Shown here one piece after another: positions 6,265 to 8,635 of a DNA stretch of 8,635 nucleotides. The notes beneath the pieces were generated by a model. That model was not told the origin of the DNA. It searched no databases and was given only the letters and a program-made list of their open reading frames with translations. The stretch comes from Egerieenecus merdigallinarum (GTDB lineage Bacteria; Bacillota; Clostridia; Christensenellales; Aristaeellaceae). Positions within the stretch are counted from its first letter, which is position 1. Each line of letters opens with the position of its first letter. A program made the translations under genes and the position numbers. The stretch is taken from the NCBI GenBank assembly GCA_018711985.1, contig DVHS01000149.1, positions 1 through 8,635 of the forward strand, in the 5' to 3' direction.

Positions 6265-8526
6265 TTACTGCAGGGGCAGGGTTAGCTCGTGTTCCAGACG
6301 GTAGCGTTTCCGATACACCCGCAGGGTCAGCGGTTCACCCTTGAGCAGGGTCAGCTTCATCTCTTCCCCATGCACGGACAGTTGAATCAGCCGGTTGCGG
6401 TAGTTGAACTTAAAGGCATATCCTTTCCAGCAATCCGGCAGGAACGGCGCAAAGGACAGCTCGCGCACCGTGCGCATGCCTGCAAAGCCCTGGGTGATGG
6501 CCAACCAGCTCCCCGACATGCTGGTAATATGGAGTCCATCCACGGTGTCGCGGTTGATATTGTCCAGGTCCAGGCGGGCAGTGCGCTTGTACATCTCCAC
6601 GGCCTTATCCCGGTAGCCCAGCTCCGCCGCCAGAATGCTGTGCACACAGGGCGACAGGCTGCTTTCATGGACCGTCATGGGCTCGTAAAAGTCGAAGTTC
6701 CGCTTCTTGGTTTCATGGTCATACAGGTGGTCCAGGAAATACATGCCCTGGAGAACATCCGCCTGCTTGATGTAGCAGGAGCGCAGAATCCTGTCCCAGC
6801 TCCAGTGCTGGCAAATGGGGCGCTCCGCAGCGGGGATTTCGCTGGCGGGCTTCAGCTCTTTGTCCAGGAAGGTATCCTGCTGGAGAAATATGCCCCGTTC
6901 CGCGTCCATGGGGTAATACATGCTGAAGGAGATCTTCTTCATGCGATCCTGTTCATCCTTGCTGAAGCCAAGCTCCCGGGCGCGCTTATCCCCCACAATA
7001 TGCGCTGCCTCCACGCACCAGTCCAGGCACCAGGCCGCCATACGGTTGGTGTACCAGTTGTTGTTCACGTTATTCTCGTACTCATTGGGCCCGGTAACCC
7101 CATGAATCATGTATTTCCCCGCATGGGTGCTGAAGTGCACCCGGGAAACCCAGAACCGGGCAATCCCCAGCAGTACCTCCATGCCCTCCCGGCGCAGGTA
7201 ATCCTCGTCGCCGGTATAGGTCACATAGTTGTAGATGGCATAGGCAATGGCGGCATTGCGGTGGATTTCCTCAAAGGTGATCTCCCACTCGTTATGGCAC
7301 TCCTCGCCGGTGAAGGTTACCATGGGATAGAGCGCGCCCTCCAGGCCCAGTTTCTTGGCGTTCTCATAGGCCCCGGGCAGCTGCTGCCAGCGGTAGATCA
7401 GCAGCTGACGCGCCACGTCCGGCCCAGCCACCGCCATATACACCGGGAAACAGTAAGCCTCGGTATCCCAGTAGGTGGCACCGCCATACTTCTCCCCGGT
7501 AAAGCCTTTGGGTCCGATATTGAGCCGGGCATCCTCCCCCGTATACGTACTTAGCAACTGAAACAGGTTGAACCGAATCCCCTGCTGGGCGCTGTCGTCG
7601 CCCTCAATCTGTACATCGGCCATTTCCCATTTCTGCTTCCAGGCATCGCACTGCGCTTGCCGTGCTTTCTCATATCCTTCCTCCAGCGCGTCATAGGCCG
7701 CGTCCATGGCCAAGCGCAGGAGCTGCTTCTCGTCATGATCCCGGCTGGTGTACACCAGGGCAAATTTATCCAAGGAAACGCTATCCTCCGCCTTGACTTC
7801 CCCCACAAAGCGCATGGCGCAGCCGCCCTTCACCGCCGCCGTATCAATGCAGCTGAGGGCCTCGCACCGGGCGGCCATGGCCGCCGCCACCGTAAACCGT
7901 GGCGTACCGAAGGGATTTTCACGTGTCTTGACCAGCACAGCGGCAGCGTTTTCCTCCGCCACGCCATCCAGCATATCCCAGAAGCGCTCCTGATAATTGG
8001 CGTCCAGGTTACGGACGTCTCCATCCAGATAAGGGGTCATTTCCAGTTTGCAATCAAAGGAAGGCGTAACCGTATAGCGCAGGGCCAGCAGCTCCTTGCG
8101 TGCCATGGAGACAAAGCGCTCACAGTCAATGCGCAGGCTGCCCTTGGGCGTTTCCGCCATAACGCTGCGGGTCAGGATACCGTTGCGCATATCCACCTCC
8201 CGGTGGAATTCCCATACGGTTAATGTATTCAAATCCAGGGGAACGCCATCCAGCAATACATGCACGCCGATGAGGTTCACGGCGTTGATGACCTTGCCGA
8301 AATACTTGGGATAACCGTTTTTCCACCATCCCACCCGGGTTTTGTCCGGGAACCAAACGCCACCCAAGTACGTGCCCCGGTGGCAATCCCCAGAATAGTC
8401 CTCTTCAAAATTGCCGCGCAGGCCCATATATCCATTTCCCAGGGAGGTCAGGCTCTCCCCCAGGCGCATCTGCCCGGGGTCCCAGCCCGTCTCCACCACT
8501 TTCCAGGGATGCACGGTAAAGCTCAT
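6265..8526 (-). CDS. mapA: Maltose phosphorylase, glycoside hydrolase family 65
   Basis: This enzyme splits maltose with phosphate into glucose and beta-glucose 1-phosphate, saving one ATP per disaccharide; it is expected in the cytoplasm because no signal peptide is seen. The 753 residues match GH65 phosphorylases in length. An N-terminal beta-sandwich (roughly 1-290) is followed by an (alpha/alpha)6 barrel and a small C-terminal beta domain. The motif GPNEYENNVNNNWYTN (479-494) contains the general acid Glu482. EITFEEIHRN (415-424) is the loop-3 type known from maltose phosphorylases rather than kojibiose or trehalose enzymes, so maltose is the favoured substrate. KYGGATYWDTEAYC (346-359) and DGLHITSMSGSW (663-674) are further family signatures. 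The ATG at 8526 is chosen because AAAGGAG precedes it by 7 bases; an upstream in-frame ATG at 8583 has no such site and would start very near the predicted promoter. No beta-phosphoglucomutase gene is present in the window. The family call is very sure, the exact substrate somewhat less so. Confidence 0.94.
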   Translation of the reverse strand: MSFTVHPWKVVETGWDPGQMRLGESLTSLGNGYMGLRGNFEEDYSGDCHRGTYLGGVWFPDKTRVGWWKNGYPKYFGKVINAVNLIGVHVLLDGVPLDLNTLTVWEFHREVDMRNGILTRSVMAETPKGSLRIDCERFVSMARKELLALRYTVTPSFDCKLEMTPYLDGDVRNLDANYQERFWDMLDGVAEENAAAVLVKTRENPFGTPRFTVAAAMAARCEALSCIDTAAVKGGCAMRFVGEVKAEDSVSLDKFALVYTSRDHDEKQLLRLAMDAAYDALEEGYEKARQAQCDAWKQKWEMADVQIEGDDSAQQGIRFNLFQLLSTYTGEDARLNIGPKGFTGEKYGGATYWDTEAYCFPVYMAVAGPDVARQLLIYRWQQLPGAYENAKKLGLEGALYPMVTFTGEECHNEWEITFEEIHRNAAIAYAIYNYVTYTGDEDYLRREGMEVLLGIARFWVSRVHFSTHAGKYMIHGVTGPNEYENNVNNNWYTNRMAAWCLDWCVEAAHIVGDKRARELGFSKDEQDRMKKISFSMYYPMDAERGIFLQQDTFLDKELKPASEIPAAERPICQHWSWDRILRSCYIKQADVLQGMYFLDHLYDHETKKRNFDFYEPMTVHESSLSPCVHSILAAELGYRDKAVEMYKRTARLDLDNINRDTVDGLHITSMSGSWLAITQGFAGMRTVRELSFAPFLPDCWKGYAFKFNYRNRLIQLSVHGEEMKLTLLKGEPLTLRVYRKRYRLEHELTLPLQ

Positions 8527-8571
8527 ACCGTCTCTCCTTTCAGGCAAAATCAGCCAAACCCAGCTGCTTGA

Positions 8572-8600
8572 AGCGTACCGCATCCTGTGCGAAAAGTCAA
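8572..8600 (-). promoter_or_regulatory. Possible promoter of the mapA operon
   Basis: On the minus strand TTGACT (8595-8600, 5 of 6 to consensus) is followed after 17 bases by TACGCT (8572-8577), a weak -10 keeping the TA and final T. The leader would be about 40 bases. The poor -10 could mean activator dependence, or the true promoter may lie beyond the window edge. A 5-bp imperfect inverted repeat (GGAAG/CTTCC, 8603-8618) upstream may belong to the end of a preceding gene. Confidence 0.4.
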
Positions 8601-8635
8601 GAGGAAGGCGAGGCTTCCCTGCATGGATGATCTTC

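Noticed and set aside
6289..7554. Plus-strand 421-residue open frame opposite mapA
   Set aside because: Antisense shadow without domain motifs; the GH65 signatures on the minus strand cover the same bases.
8572..8586. CcpA-type catabolite operator near the mapA promoter
   Set aside because: The best alignment to the cre consensus has several mismatches, including the central CG, so it is not supported.

Overview
The window looks like part of a moderately GC-rich Clostridia-type (Bacillota) chromosome. This rests on strong GGAGG-type ribosome binding sites, a glutamate dehydrogenase whose catalytic residues line up one position off the Clostridium symbiosum numbering, a Gram-positive-style YkuD L,D-transpeptidase and a GH65 maltose phosphorylase. 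A lineage below class cannot be read from this sequence. Every credible gene lies on the minus strand, so transcription runs from high to low coordinates.

In order of transcription, the first unit is a tight three-gene operon: maltose phosphorylase (6265-8526), phosphopentomutase deoB (5084-6244) and purine nucleoside phosphorylase punA (4248-5066). The gaps are 20 and 17 bases, and the unit ends in a clear intrinsic terminator at 4201-4234. All three enzymes handle sugar phosphates. The first and third split a glycosidic bond with phosphate instead of water; the second moves the phosphate of the resulting pentose 1-phosphate to C5. Next comes a secreted or lipid-anchored L,D-transpeptidase-like protein (2698-4116), with no recognisable promoter or terminator of its own. 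It is followed by the hexameric-type glutamate dehydrogenase gdhA (1225-2562), which has a good promoter, a 5' leader with two adjacent hairpins, and a long-stemmed terminator.

The last gene (207-1072) encodes a patatin-like acyl hydrolase with its own promoter. It carries a one-base frameshift between the catalytic Ser and the catalytic Asp, so as written it is broken; a sequencing or assembly error is equally possible.

The first 206 bases hold no credible gene. They contain six palindromes packed into about 175 bases, three of them back to back with no spacer, and three sharing a GCAAAGC core. This array is the most unusual item in the window and looks like a modular intergenic palindromic element that may continue past base 1.
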